A stretch of 64,000 bases of DNA from Coprinus comatus (GCA_034638255.1 JAWPGT010000006.1:1-64000), one strand, 5' to 3'; positions 21,553 through 33,790 are shown, counted from the first letter of the stretch. Notes: generated from the sequence alone by a model not told the origin. Translations and numbers: made by a program.

Positions 21553-22170
21553 TACCTAGTAGGTATGGTGTAGGTATGTGTAGATATGTGTATGTATTCA
21601 TTGAATGTTATATGATTAGTTTAGTTTATTGCTAGGATCTTCTTTTTTAAAATGGGGGGATATTGGAGAAGCATATGAGGTATCATAATGTATCAATAGA
21701 CTCAGGAGTCAGGAGTCGAATAGGGAGAATAGAGATGCAAGCATGGAGGTCAGAAAAGATGATATTGAATTAAAATGAAATAAAAACGTTACTTATGTAG
21801 TTCAGTGGTATTAGCATCATTTACGTACTGTATGTAGACTTCCCAAGAGTGCAGGTTCAAACCTCACTTGTTGTAATATATTAAATTAATAATTCGCACA
21901 ATTTAAATACAAATAATATAGGTGTATAAATAATATCGTGGAAAAACTCACTAAACATCCAGAAGAAGTCAAAACTCAGGATACCTTTTTATCATTGTTC
22001 AAGCCAAATCTCATGTATTATAATACATATATATATATGATAAAACATAGTAGTTATTGTAATATATGAGTTACCTAGTAGGTCTACCAGGCCTGAATTC
22101 AAAACTAGACATACATAGGCATTCCAAACCTACTAGGCTGTCCAGACCTAGTAGGTATGGCTGTAGGTAT
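21553..22170. repeat. Pair of direct repeats around a tRNA-like relic
   Basis: ACCTAGTAGGTATGG followed by TGTAGGTAT occurs near 21553-21576 and again near 22146-22169. Further copies of ACCTAGTAGGT or its near-palindromic variant ACCTACTAGG lie near 22073 and 22125. The ~600 bp between them contain the tRNA-like sequence. This could be a decayed short mobile element or simply a local palindromic repeat family. Confidence 0.35.
21789..21878 (+). tRNA. tRNA-Gly(CCC)-like relic
   Basis: An A-box-like TAGTTCAGTGGTATTAGC, an anticodon-loop-like GACTTCCCAAG (CCC anticodon) and a B-box GGTTCAAACC occur in the right order. An extra ~15 nt separates the D arm from the anticodon arm, and neither the T stem nor the acceptor stem pairs well. 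It is more likely a tRNA-derived (SINE-like) relic than a working gene. Confidence 0.25.
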
Positions 22171-22764
22171 TGGATTGTATAGTATATATACACAGGCATT
22201 ACATGAGAATTTTTACTGACGCTGGAAGTGTCATTGGTCGTTTCCCGTGTGTATCTTCTTTTGAAAAATGTGTTTTTTCTTTACTGACTTTCGGTTCGCA
22301 GCGAGAATGTTGATAGGCACCGTTAAATAACGGCTGATTACGTGCACTATCGATATTGGTAGTGTTAAGAATGAAGATGTATTGGACGCTTAATGTCCTT
22401 AATTATTTGTTATTGAATCTATGTGAATGATTGGTATTTTTCAATGTGTTAGGGGAACACTAGTGTGTCTTGCAGCTTGACCTCATTGACTAATTTTAGT
22501 GTTTGATTGAACAAGACTTCACTGAACTTCCCTCAACAAGACATTCAAACTTCATGGGACGTGAATGAAATAAGAAATAATACAGAAAACACTCATTAAT
22601 TATTTCATCAGAATAACACTGTCGAATGATTCGGCGCCGAAATGTGTAACTTGCAGTGTGCCAGATCTTGATGCCTTGAGATGTATGTTATACTATATTC
22701 CAGGAATATAGATAAAGTAATGACTCTTTCCCCGTATGGCCCATATTTGAACCGGAGGCCATAA

Positions 22765-25700
22765 CCAAACAAAGCGGGCCGAGGTGGGCAACGGAATGAA
22801 TACCCATTTGCTGGTGATGTACAACCACATTCCACAACCGCCACATACCGCCGGTATTGGCTATCAAGGTGCGCATATAGTCATATAAATCGCTACCCAG
22901 GCTCATTCGCAATAGGCCTTAGACCACGTATCGAACCTAGTCAGGTGCCATCTCCTATCGAATCTATTGAAATAGACCGTGAAATATGGGAGGAGAAAAG
23001 CTACATGACCCTTCCAGGTGCCCATGCACCTCTGACTACTTCTGAATTCGTCGCTGTTGATCAAGGTGAGTCTGTTGAATTAATATTGTACAGTCGATTT
23101 ATGTTTTGTTTAGGCAACTCTTCACCTCGTTTCATTCGAGTATCAACTTGGAATATTCCTTCGACCTCCAGGCTCGCAAAGGACTGTGCTATACCCATAT
23201 CAGCCATCCTACAACCTTTCGCAGACCTCGATCCCAGAGAAGAGGAGATTCCTGTCATTGACCCTGGTCCCAACGGGCCGCCACGTTGTGCAAAGTGCAG
23301 AGGATACATTAACCCCTGGTGTACATGGGTTGCAGGGGGGATGAGATGGAAATGTAATCTATGTGGAAAGGAAACAGAAGGTGTGTTACCTACTTATTCC
23401 ATGGTCAATCTTTCATTGGACGCTTGAACTTAATCTAGTTTCATCCGAATATTTCTCAAATCTTGGTTCCAACATGTTACGACTTGATCATGCCGAGCGT
23501 CCAGAACTCAACCGTGGAACTGTTGAGTTTGTTGTACCCGAAGAATATTGGGCACAGCGGCCAGCACAGCCAATAAATACTTCCTATTTCACTGTTGAGG
23601 ATGAACCAAGGGGCTCCAAAAAACCTTCACCCATGAGTTACATTTTTGCCTTAGACGTATCTATTGATGCTGTTGAATCCGGGTTCCTTGCTACTGTGTG
23701 TGCTCTCCTCACAGTTGTACTTTACGGCGGCGTCGGCCTGGATGGACAACAGTTAGATCCATGTTTACCTTCCCGCTCCCGGGTGGCTATACTCACCTAC
23801 GATTCGACGTTACATTTTTATGACCTAAATGTACGAAATGATCTATTATCGTTATCGATACATACTCATCCCTGTTCTAGTCAGACCTTACACCGATGCT
23901 TGTTGTTGCTGACCTGGACGAAGTATTCGTACCGATGAAGGAGAGTCTATTCGTAGACTCTGTCACCCGAAGGTATGTATCTCCCCTGCCCGACTACGAA
24001 TATGCACCTCAATTCTGAGGATAAACAGAAACGCTATTGAAGCACTGTTGGATTCGTTACCCCAACGATTCGCTGAATTTCCTTCGCGCGATTCCTGTTT
24101 AGGTTCTGCATGTTGTGGCCTCTTAGCGTCTTTTGTACGCTCCATTTATACCTGACTTTAGCAAAATTTCTGAAAAGAGTTACTATAGGCAGGTCGCGGC
24201 GGTCATGCCATTATCTTTCATAGTGCCCTTCCTTCGTGTGGACGGGGCGTTCTACCACCATCCCTAGTTGAAGCTGATTTTTATGACACTGATAAAGAAC
24301 ACACTCTGCATAAACCCAGAGATAAATTTTGGCTGGATATTGGAGAAGAACTTTCCGAGGAGGGGATTGGTACGACGCTGTTTCTTGCTCCTAATAAGTA
24401 TATGGACATCGGATCTGTGGGAGCTATTTCTTCCGAGACTGGTGGAGAACTCTTTTTCCATCCAAGGTTCGATGTTATCAAAGATGGCGTAGTTTTGCAA
24501 TCCCAGTTTCAAAGAGTCATGAGGAGGTATCAAGGATATAATGCGACAATGCGTGTGCGATGTTCATCCGGTAAGCATGCATTGCACATGTCATAGCAAA
24601 GCCCACTAAACATAAACCAGGCCTACGAATTGCTAGGCATTTTGGAAATTTTGTGGAGAGTAACCCAACTGACATGGATGTCGGGATATTGGATTCGGAC
24701 AAAGCCATTGTCGTCGACCTGGAACATACTGGTAAACTTGACCCCCGTGGATATGCATATATCCAGTGTGCTACATTATACACAACTACTTCGGGTGAAC
24801 GAAGAGTAAGAATTCTTAATCTAGCTTTGACGGTCGTAGAGTTGGCTGGAAATGTGTTTCAATACGCTGATATGGAAACTATTCTTTGTCGTTTCGCCCG
24901 TGAAGGTTAGTCTCGAATCGTTCATTCCCTAACATCTTATTCATATCATGAATTACACAGCTATGATCAAGATGGCCCATGAAAAGATCAGTTCAATACG
25001 GGAAGAATTGACAGAAAAATGCTCGGCTATCCTTTTAGGCTACCGAACAAAATGTGCTTCTGCTTCTCGTTCTACACAACTCATCATACCGGAAGCGCTC
25101 AAATCATATCCCGCCTTTCTTCTAGCTCTTTTCAAAAGTAAACCTCTTAAAGGTATCATCTACTTATTTTTGTTATTGTGTATAAATAGATGTCTTACTT
25201 TTCACATTAGGACGATTTGTTTCTTCTGACGTTCGCAATTATGTCGCTTACCGAATCCGTTCTCTTCCTCCTCGCGAACTGGTACATTACATCTACCCTC
25301 AATTACTCACACTACATGACCTTGATAACGAAATTGCTCTACCTCAAACATGTTCAGTCACCAACCCTGATGGGACTGAATATCAGTACGAAAAGATTAC
25401 ACTACCTTCACTCACAAGAAATAGTCACTTCTTCATGGAAAGTGGTGGCATATATATGATTGGTACGATACATATCTTGATACAATCACTGTTAACCCAT
25501 TGTTTTTGTATGATAGATAATGACGAAGTCACAATTATCTGGATTGGTTCAAGTGTATCCCCACAACTATTACTAGATCTATTCGGGGTAGATGATTTCA
25601 TGGCAATCGATCCTCATGTAGTACGTTCTCGTCCCTCCATGCCATACCTATTTGCTCACGCTTATATTCCTATCCCGTTGCAGCATTCTCTTCCTATGCT

Positions 25701-26079
25701 TCCTACCGTTCTTTCTGCGCAAGTTAGAAACATCATTGCTAAACGGATGGTTTTACGAGGCGGTAAACAGACCAAGATTTCCATTGCAAGGCAGAATCAA
25801 GATGCTGCCGAAATCGAGTTTAGTGATATGCTGGTGGAAGATCAGAATAACGGGGGGATGTCATATATTGATTGTAGGTACCACCACTTACTTCTTTGAT
25901 TTCGTGTATTGAAGTTTTGTGTCTACAGTCCTGGCAGTGATACATAAACAAATAGGTAATGTGGTAAGCTGCATTAGACCCACTTGTTATTGGTATCATT
26001 TTAGACTAAGACATTCATATAGATGAATAATGGTAGTTCGCTTGGTGGAGGAGCAAGTATCCGAGGTTCACCATGGTAA
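22765..26079 (+). CDS. SEC24-family COPII coat subunit (Sfb3/Lst1 type), 5' end unresolved
   Basis: Exons from a frame entering before 22945: ..-23065, 23114-23380, 23439-23830, 23881-23972, 24029-24134, 24189-24570, 24621-24905, 24961-25152, 25211-25462, 25517-25873, 25929-25963, 26023-26079; every phase agrees. Domains in order: [16 protein letters not shown]; zinc finger with [11 protein letters not shown] and CNLC; trunk ([33 protein letters not shown]); beta-barrel; helical ([10 protein letters not shown]); gelsolin-like end with [12 protein letters not shown] and a terminal GSPW. Known role: cargo selection at ER exit sites with Sec23. In-frame TAA at 22762-22764 and no ATG before 22945 mean the N-terminal exon(s) are upstream of an unseen intron or lost. 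Another frame at 22800-22890 ([13 protein letters not shown]) looks like the real N-terminal region, so a shift near 22880 is possible. Downstream is intact. Confidence 0.75.
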
Positions 26080-26352
26080 TCATTACAGAACAGAAGATTT
26101 GCCTCTGGGTATTAATATGCGAAATAAGGAGAGATGAGTGGTATTTATATAGGAGTTGCTTCAATTTAAAGCGTACATAATTTTGTATGATGTTGTCTTG
26201 TTTTATGGATGATGTTTATGGCATGTTCAATGTTGTGACAACACAGCCCAAGACAACAACCAAGTAAGAAATCTCTTTGAAAGATCTTTTTTCTGTGGGA
26301 GTCTAGGAACTGTCTGGCGTCTAAATTGGTTCTTTTGAATGATGGATTTCAT

Positions 26353-29300
26353 TAGACGTGTGAAGAAGAAGCTTGGTAACCGGTAGTATCCGACAAGGCC
26401 CCTGCGCAGTGAGGGTATACAGTAATAAATCATCGATGGGGTTCTTTGATGTATTCATCTCCCCCAACATCTACTCCATGGTGCAGATCTGTCAAGCAAT
26501 TATCACTACTGGCTCTTGCAATAATCCACAGTGCAGGGACAACCACATCGTCCTTGTTTGCGATATCTGCACTATGATATTTAAAAACAAGAACGATTAT
26601 GAACAGCATTACAGCTCTCGGCGACACATCATCAGGGCGCGCGCTAAACACTCTTGTGGGCTCGTCTACTGCCCCGTTTGTAAGCAAGGGTTAAATCAAT
26701 CCGAATGGTCGGTACATGTGTCCACAAAAAAACACAAACGAGCAGTGCGAGAACGCGGTATACCTGTCGACAATGTCCAACCAGATAACGATATTCCAGA
26801 AGCAGTATTCGACACCTTCAGGTTCTGCGCTGTATGCCAGGTACATATCAAAAAGAACAATTGGAGTTCACATACAAAAGGTCGTCGACACTGTCGTAGT
26901 CAGAGGTATGCCGCATACAGAGTAGTTCAAGGGGAAACCGAAAAGGACAAGAACGATGTCACTGTTCAAGGCGGCCTTGATTTTGACATTGTCGATCCAA
27001 TCGCCGCTCAACGGTGTTACCAAGTCTCTCATGATTCATTCGGTCTCACCTTCGGCAAGGATCACTTTGGTACATGTGACAGCAAGTTCAGAGCTAGGAG
27101 TTTCTCCCAGACCGAAACAATCTGCGTAAGCACTTCACTGCACTTCTCTACCCCCCGATGTACAATTTAGCCTTGTGCAATTAGCTTTGTCGTTGCTGTT
27201 GAAGGCACCTCTCGGGCATTAACTACTTCGACGTCGATCAAAGTCAATGTTTTACTTAGGCAAGCATACATTGGAAGATATACAGACAGAATGGAGATCC
27301 TACTTAAAGATGAAACTCTCAATAAGCAATTCATAATTACGCGAGTTGCCCAAGCTATCATTGGAGATTCCTCCCTCCACGAAGAGTTGAAACCAAGAGC
27401 CCCCTACGTTCCTCGGGTTAGAGCTCCAAGGGAGCCTGAGACGAGAGTCGTGGGGGGCGTTCGGCCTCCATCTTTGAACGCTATCCCGTACGTGGATAAA
27501 TTGGAGAAAGCAGCAATTCCAAATCAACTCCTTGCTTCCCTCACGGTCTCGTCGACTGCTTCGAATGAAAATGTGACAAATATACAACGTGGGTTCTTAC
27601 CGAGAGATTTCGGTCCCGAGTCGCTCGGTCAACACATGAAGATATTACTATGGATTGAAGAGTTCAAGATGGAGTACGTTTTTTTCTTGGAAAAGTTGTT
27701 TATATTTAGAATACTTATATTGAAGCACTATTTCTAAAGGCAAGATCTTGAACGGTATGATATGGTAGATGCCTCATTGACACAGAACCTCCCATACTAT
27801 CAGTATGATTCTTCTTGACTCCATCATTTCCTCAACATTAATTCATTATTCTGACCAGCTTGGTGGTTCCCGGTTTGGCAGAAAAACGTCCAAGTGTCCT
27901 CGTCGGTACGTCGTTCACCACATAATTCAGCTACCCCTGTAACCATATGATTTACCAGGTGATCGAATGTTTGTAAGGGCGAACACTAGCCAAGAAGGTC
28001 ATTGGTACGAAGGTCATGTTCACTTTGTACATCAATGCGAAGTGGGCCTGCGCTTTCACGGGTCATTCAAGGGGTGGTCGAGCACTCAGAAGTATCACAT
28101 CCGTTTCAAGTTCAACAGAATTCCTCTTCAACGACAACATAAAGCGCTCAATGCGTCATTCACACAATCTCGAGTATTATTCCCAGATTCATCACACCTA
28201 CCGATAATCCCCATTCCAACTGCCAACCTGACATTTTTCAACAATTTACTCGCGACAAATCCACCCCAGATTCAAGCTGTTTCGTCCATTCTTCAAGCCG
28301 CTCCAGGATCCCTTCCATTCATTGTCTTTGGCCCGTAAGTTCTTCCCTTGCATTAATCATGAACAAGTTTCTGACATGTACCCACTTTGTAGACCTGGAA
28401 CCGGAAAGACAATAACTATTGTGGAAGCGATCAAGCAACTTCTAAGGAAGAACCCCACTTGCAAAATCCTAGCATGTGCATCCTCCAACTCTGCCGCCGA
28501 TCTCATTGCCATTCGACTCCGCGACGTATTAGATAAAGAAGAAATGTTCCGAATGTATGCACCATCTCGTAACAGGAATCAAGTCCCCGACGAACTCGAA
28601 TCTTATATTTATTATCGTGACAATGGTGTTTCTCGACCATGCTTTTCAGTCCCACCAATGGCGACAATGAAACAGTACCGAGTTATCGTCACCACCTGCA
28701 TCTCAGCATCTATCACCTCGGGTATAGGAATGGCTAGGGGACATTTCAGTCATATTTTCATTGACGAAGTTGGTCAAGCGACAGAACCGGAGGTTTATGT
28801 CTCGATTAAAACTATGGCAGATCAGTCGACGAACATTGTTCTTTCTGGGGATCCGAAACAGTTGGGTCCGATTATTAGATCAGGGCTTGCGAGCCGGTTG
28901 GGTTTAGAAGTGAGTTATTTAGAGCGGTTGATGGAGAGACCTCCGTATGAGATTCCAGTTGGATATGGGAAAAGGTAAAGTATTCCGTTAGGGGACTCGT
29001 TTCATCTCGCGAATGACCTACTAAAGCATACTTTTTCAGTATTGTCAAACTTGTCAAGAATTTCAGATCTCATAACGCTATACTCAAATTCCCGAATGAG
29101 AAGTTTTATAATGGCGAACTTCAAGCTTGCGGTTTTACAAAGGATATAAATGCTTACCTTGGTTCTGGATACTTACCAAAGAAGGACTTCCCTATCGTTT
29201 TCCATGCTGTGTATGGGAAGGATGATAGAGAATCAACGTCACCTTCGTTCTTTAATGTGGATGAAATTACTCAAGTCAGAACGTATATTGAGCAGTTGAA

Positions 29301-30108
29301 ATCTGACCAGGCATATAGGACAAGTGCGTTTTTATCCCATCTCTTTTGTTTTGAACATTTTTTACTGAGACAATTTCCAGGGGATGAGGATATAGGTGTT
29401 ATCGCTCCATATCATGCACAATGTCAAAAAATACGTAAAGTGCTTAAGGATCGCGCCCACGAGGTCAAAGTCGGGTCCGTCGAAGAGTTCCAAGGCCAGG
29501 TAAGCCTGATGCTATATTGGTTCTGAATTCCAATATAGTATTTACTATTAACACGGATCTACTAATAGGAATACAAAGTTATCATCATCTCCACTGTGAG
29601 AAGTAGCAAAGAGTATGTGACGTATGATGTTCGACATACTCTAGGCTTTGTAGCAAGTCCACGACGTTTCAATGGTGAGTAATACCGTGCTTGCAATAAA
29701 GAGAGCACTTTAAATCTAATTATTTGAATGTAGTTGCCGTAACGAGGGCAAAAGCACTTTTAATTATAGTAGGCGATCCAGAGGTTCTCGGACTAGACCC
29801 ACTCTGGCGATCATTCCTCAATTACATACATGATAATGGTGGATGGAAAGGACCTAGTATTCCTTGGGATTCATCTCAACCCATAGATGAAACAGGGAAT
29901 TATGATGCCGCCGTTAGAGAAAATGCGACTTTGGATATGAATGATTTTACACAGAGGATGGAAAGTTCGACGTTGGGAGGGGTGGGAGATGAGGATTTGG
30001 ATGCTGGTGTAGATAAACCTTGGCGTGATTTGGAGTGAAGTTTTGCTGTTTTATGATTTTGTGATTTAGTTGGCATTTGTACATTTCTTGATACTGCTGT
30101 ATATACGA
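26353..30108. repeat. Right arm of the inverted duplication
   Basis: Aligns in reverse complement with 3150-6895. Outer end: the match is lost about 70 bp after the stop codon (GATACTGCTGTATATA is the last shared word). Inner end: the match fades near ACGTGTGAAGAA at 26356. No transposon ends or target duplications are evident at either border. Confidence 0.9.
26478..30038 (+). pseudogene. SDE3/MOV10-like RNA helicase, right copy, frameshifted in exon 1
   Basis: Exons: 26478-27125, 27185-27673, 27740-27802, 27859-27905, 27959-28334, 28393-28974, 29040-29323, 29381-29499, 29569-29674, 29734-30038; repaired length 1,006 aa. It has the same three C2H2 fingers and helicase motifs as the left copy (PGTGKT, FIDEVGQA, GDPKQLGP, NFRSH, EEFQGQ, VAVTRAK). 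A 2-bp deletion at about 27012-27014 (CAACGAGGTGTT in the left copy, CAACGGTGTT here) shifts the frame at the end of the finger exon, so the helicase core would not be read from the first ATG. Exon 7 is intact here, where the left copy is broken. A shorter product from an internal ATG (e.g. in exon 2) would be helicase only. Known family role: RNA silencing and transposon defence. It is a pseudogene if the sequence is correct. Confidence 0.85.
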
Positions 30109-30194
30109 AGCTGCTACGAAGTACCCCATCATCCCTCCATGTCACTCACTCATTATAGACTGGTCTACACCCCATTACACTTCTCAACTAATTT

Positions 30195-30347
30195 TTATTT
30201 CCCCCCCCCACCTTCCCTTGGAACATCACCAGATGTATCGGGAGGGCGAGCCACTATGCCCTTTCCGTTGATCGCCTGGATCACCACGTCCGGCGGTCCA
30301 TATCCGGTACAGTATAAATCTCGGATATGGCCGCCACCACGATGTTC
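30195..30347 (-). pseudogene. Orphan terminal exon, unknown protein
   Basis: On the minus strand an acceptor (GGGATAG) precedes a 51-codon exon reading EHRGGGHIRDLYCTGYGPP, VVIQAINGKGIVARPPDTSG then a Gly-rich end and TAA at 30195-30197. Codon phase and splice signal are consistent with a last exon. No upstream exons are evident on the minus strand to 31 kb. It is unassigned, and probably a relic trapped at the edge of the inverted duplication. Confidence 0.35.
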
Positions 30348-30349
30348 CT

Positions 30350-31973
30350 ATCCCACACCGCCAGGTGTAGTTCCAAACCTTACAACTAGTAATTAAATAA
30401 TTATTTATTTATATGAACTCACACGAACAAGAGGAAAGCGCAACAAACAACTTACCGTTGTTGAATTAGGTTCCCGATCACTTAAAGAACTTTTTAGTAA
30501 ATTATATAGACATTTGCTATGTAGATATATCGGTACCAGTTATTCGCTTCTTGCCAACTTTACGGAAGCATCAGATCTAAAACAATGAAAATAGCACTTG
30601 CATCGCCTCGGCGACAAAGCGGCCAAAACTAATTCGCAACAGGTAAACGATACGTCTCAGATCTCAACTTTGTACGATCTTCCGATATTTTACTGTTTCT
30701 CGCGTGACCCAAAAGAGTCTCTGGGCTCTGGGATTCCTGCTATGTATATAAATACGACTGTGTGAGATTGTAACTTCTTGTAACTTCTTGATGTTATGCA
30801 TGGGCAAGGTTGTTCTGCCCGTAACTGGTTTTCTGATTTATACCTAAGGCCACTTTCCACTTTGATGTTTGCAATGAGGCTAAAGCATGTTTTTTCCTGC
30901 TAGGAGTAGGTATACGATCAGTAAACAGCATTTACATGCATGATGCTCCCAGATGCTCCCTCGGTTTCCGACTGTATTCCGAGTCTCCGGCCATTTGTAT
31001 AATTAAAAAGAATAGTATGAAGATGCAATGAAGACGCAATATACAAACTTCCCACAGTGGGGTATGGGTCTGCAGAACTAATAACAGTGAGCAGTATCAC
31101 GGATAGCTCGCAAATGTACAATTTTCAAGATGCTAGGTATTCATGGTATTGGTTATCCGTTTGAAGAATTATTCGACGTAACAGCAAAGCCAGTAAGGAA
31201 ACTTATGTATTCTATACTATTAATTCATACTCATTATGAATCAGAATTCTAGACAGCAGTAGTGATTCATTACTATCTAATCCAGCTGGAGCCCAGTGGT
31301 TGGATGTAAAGCATTGTGCTCCGAGTCCAATATCTCTCCAAGTTTATTTGAATTGTATAGCATCACTAGGGACGCATGGCACCAATTCTCAGGTTCCCCT
31401 GAGGCTTCCTGAGTACTGTATCACTTGTGTATCACACCTAGCTCACACTCCACATGGTTCCGAGATTCAACACACTATGTGATAGGACCCTGGAATATTC
31501 CCTATGAGAAATGAACAAAAATGTTGAAATCAGCCGTCAGGCCAGAGGCGAAAATTTGTGCAAATGAACAATAAATTGGCTCCCGGATCCCAGAGCATGG
31601 GAAATTGAGGATTTGTGTACAACAAAACAAAATATTCAGCATTCTTTTCCCATTTCTGGAGGCTAGATCCGCCGAAATGACCAAAGAAATTATGATTTTT
31701 GGGGGCGGGGTAGGCCGGAGGCAAAAATGGACAAAAAGCGGCCAAATTTGATGATTTTTCGATGAACAAAAGGGCAAAATTTCGAAATTTTCGGATCTAG
31801 GCTCGTTGTGGATATTCAGGGTCCTTATGTAATGCCAGTTCTGCCACTTTACGTCATGATCGATCGCCAACCAATTTAATAACTTTATTATCCAGATTCT
31901 ATTTATACATACAGTAACCAACCACTCGCTAACCACGGAACTCGACAAATACAAATTCATTTAGGACATCTCT
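30350..31973. other. Intergenic, no gene seen
   Basis: AT-rich sequence. Near 31505-31810 there are repeated AAAATTTG / AACAAAA words and a perfect palindrome AAAATTTCGAAATTTT, a decayed repeat of unknown type. Open frames here are compositional. Confidence 0.5.
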
Positions 31974-32768
31974 TCAAGCAACATGAGAAATGCTGTACAA
32001 CCCGCAGGTAGATGTTTCAAATCCCCAGACTTCCATGCTCATTAAGAGAAGGTCAAGTCCAAGGGGTCCGGCTCGTCCAACATTACTGCTACTACTAGAG
32101 ATAAAGGCATTCCATACGTCCATACTTGCACCAATGCCGCCAGCTCGAGTTTGAAATGACTGCTTAACTCTGTGGCGAATGAATCGTGGGAGCTGAGAAT
32201 AAGTTTGCATGCTAATTGGTTCTTGTGCAAGACTCTGGAGATATAACACAACATCCAATGCAGTGATTTGGGTGGTAGTAACGGTTCGTGGATACAAAAC
32301 ACCAAGATGCACTTCTGGAGTGTGAATATGAATAGAAGGGGCCGACTTGAAATTAAAGAGCTCAACACTCTGGAAGAAAGACAGTGACTCCTTTGCCATG
32401 AGTGGAATAGGGTAGAGCTCTGAGTGGCTCAGTACGGCACTACGATTACCATTAGGGTGTTGCGGCATAAACGATGGTAGTGGAACTGTTCCATGATGTG
32501 GAGTTTCAGGCTGAAGCCAGGGTGTGTACTATATAACACTGAGATCTAACCCATTTTTCAGCTCCAATAACATACCTGATGCATAAGTGTCAAGCCTGAC
32601 ACTGTTCCTGATGGGGGTGTCATGATAGAGCTTCGACACTCCTGGGATGATAGATAGACCTATGAGTAAGGCCGCCGTTGAGCATAGAGATATAACATCA
32701 AGTAAAAGGATAGTAGTAACCTGGGATGGAGCATAAGTAAAGGGCATTTGGAAGGGTTTGAATGACAC
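31974..32768 (-). CDS. DUF6699-like protein, first copy
   Basis: Three exons (minus): 32768-32721, 32659-32576, 32528-31974, giving 228 aa with consistent phases. The N-terminal ~75 residues are Pro/Ser-rich with PWLQPETPHHGTVPLPSF. The folded part (about 95-228) has the DUF6699 layout: SIHIHTPEVHLGVLYPRTVT, ALDVVLYLQSLAQEPI, an LPRFIRHRVKQSF helix, and LGLDLLLMSMEVWGF before the stop. The family is common in Agaricomycetes and has no known function. A diverged relative with the same layout lies at 40989-41581 on the same strand. Confidence 0.6.
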
Positions 32769-33684
32769 TATTTGCGATGTAATATCTGTTCATACAGTAT
32801 TTATCTGTCCTGTCTGAATACAGGCTATCACCGAAAAGTAACAATAACCAAGCCGGCGGTCTTCGGATTCCTACAAATAGAGGCTACAACACAGTCAAAT
32901 AACCCGCACATGTGTGTTGTGAAAAGCAAACTGGGTTAGGTTTGTAGCTGGGAAGTTTCAAGTATTAATGATCTGGAGGGGACATCCGAACAAGTGCCAC
33001 CAAATATACTCCCACTCAAGCAGCCATAGCCAACACCTACAGGACTACCTAGAATAACTGGATGAACAAAACATCTATGATTGTATCAATGACTAGAATA
33101 AATCATAATTATCTACTACTGTGCGGTCCAGTCTTCCAGTCCGAGTGATTACTGCCACTCGTATTTTTCGGATGACTTCTAATGATTCGGATTTACCAAA
33201 GCGAGAGTTCCACAAGCAAATGTCTCCCAGCATTACCTATTCCATGAATCCAGTGTGGAGCCAGCCTCATGGCTGTGTGGGAAAATGGGTAGTGGTACTT
33301 AATCTGACATGAGTGTAATTAGTCTACTGAGTTTTCTACCATCAAGTTCAAGGGGAAAGCTCTGCTATTTCTCATGAATGGTGTATTCTTGGGGTTGTGA
33401 CACCACCGGGCTCCCGCACCCCTAGCAAGCAACTCGCTCTTCACCATGCCTGGGGTTTCTAACTAAAACGGTCATCGGGATGATAAACTTTCATCAAATG
33501 AACTTCGCGATTCAACCTAGTGACCGAGAGGTATGGAGACAGAGATGTATAAGGGCTACAACAGAAGAGATTAAAGCTTAGGGCTTTAATCATCTAATAC
33601 AGTGAGTATTTATACTATTCTAGGGATGTACCTATTAATAGCTACTAACTACGTATATCCTAAATACTCGTCATTGCTTTATAA

Positions 33685-33790
33685 TCTACTCCATACACAA
33701 TGCTAGAACTGTCAACAGGAGTAGGTGAGACATTGGGGTCGGGGACTATTTACTCCATATACAATGAAAGATTAGTCAACAGGAGTAAAA
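33685..33790. repeat. Imperfect tandem repeat, two ~64-bp units
   Basis: ACTCCATACACAATG...GTCAACAGGAGTA at about 33689-33724 recurs as ACTCCATATACAATG...GTCAACAGGAGTA at about 33753-33788. The units differ by scattered substitutions. No coding meaning seen. Confidence 0.5.

Larger units (their letters stand above)
21274..22764. other. AT-rich intergenic with repeats and a tRNA-like relic
   Basis: No protein gene. It holds the CCTAGTAGGT-type repeats (21553-22170), the tRNA-like sequence at 21789-21878 and a short TA run at 22028-22040. The last ~150 bp may contain lost 5' exons of the SEC24-type gene. Confidence 0.5.

Noticed and set aside
31502..31960. 152-codon minus-strand open frame
   Set aside because: The sequence is built of AAAATTTG-type repeats; the frame is compositional.
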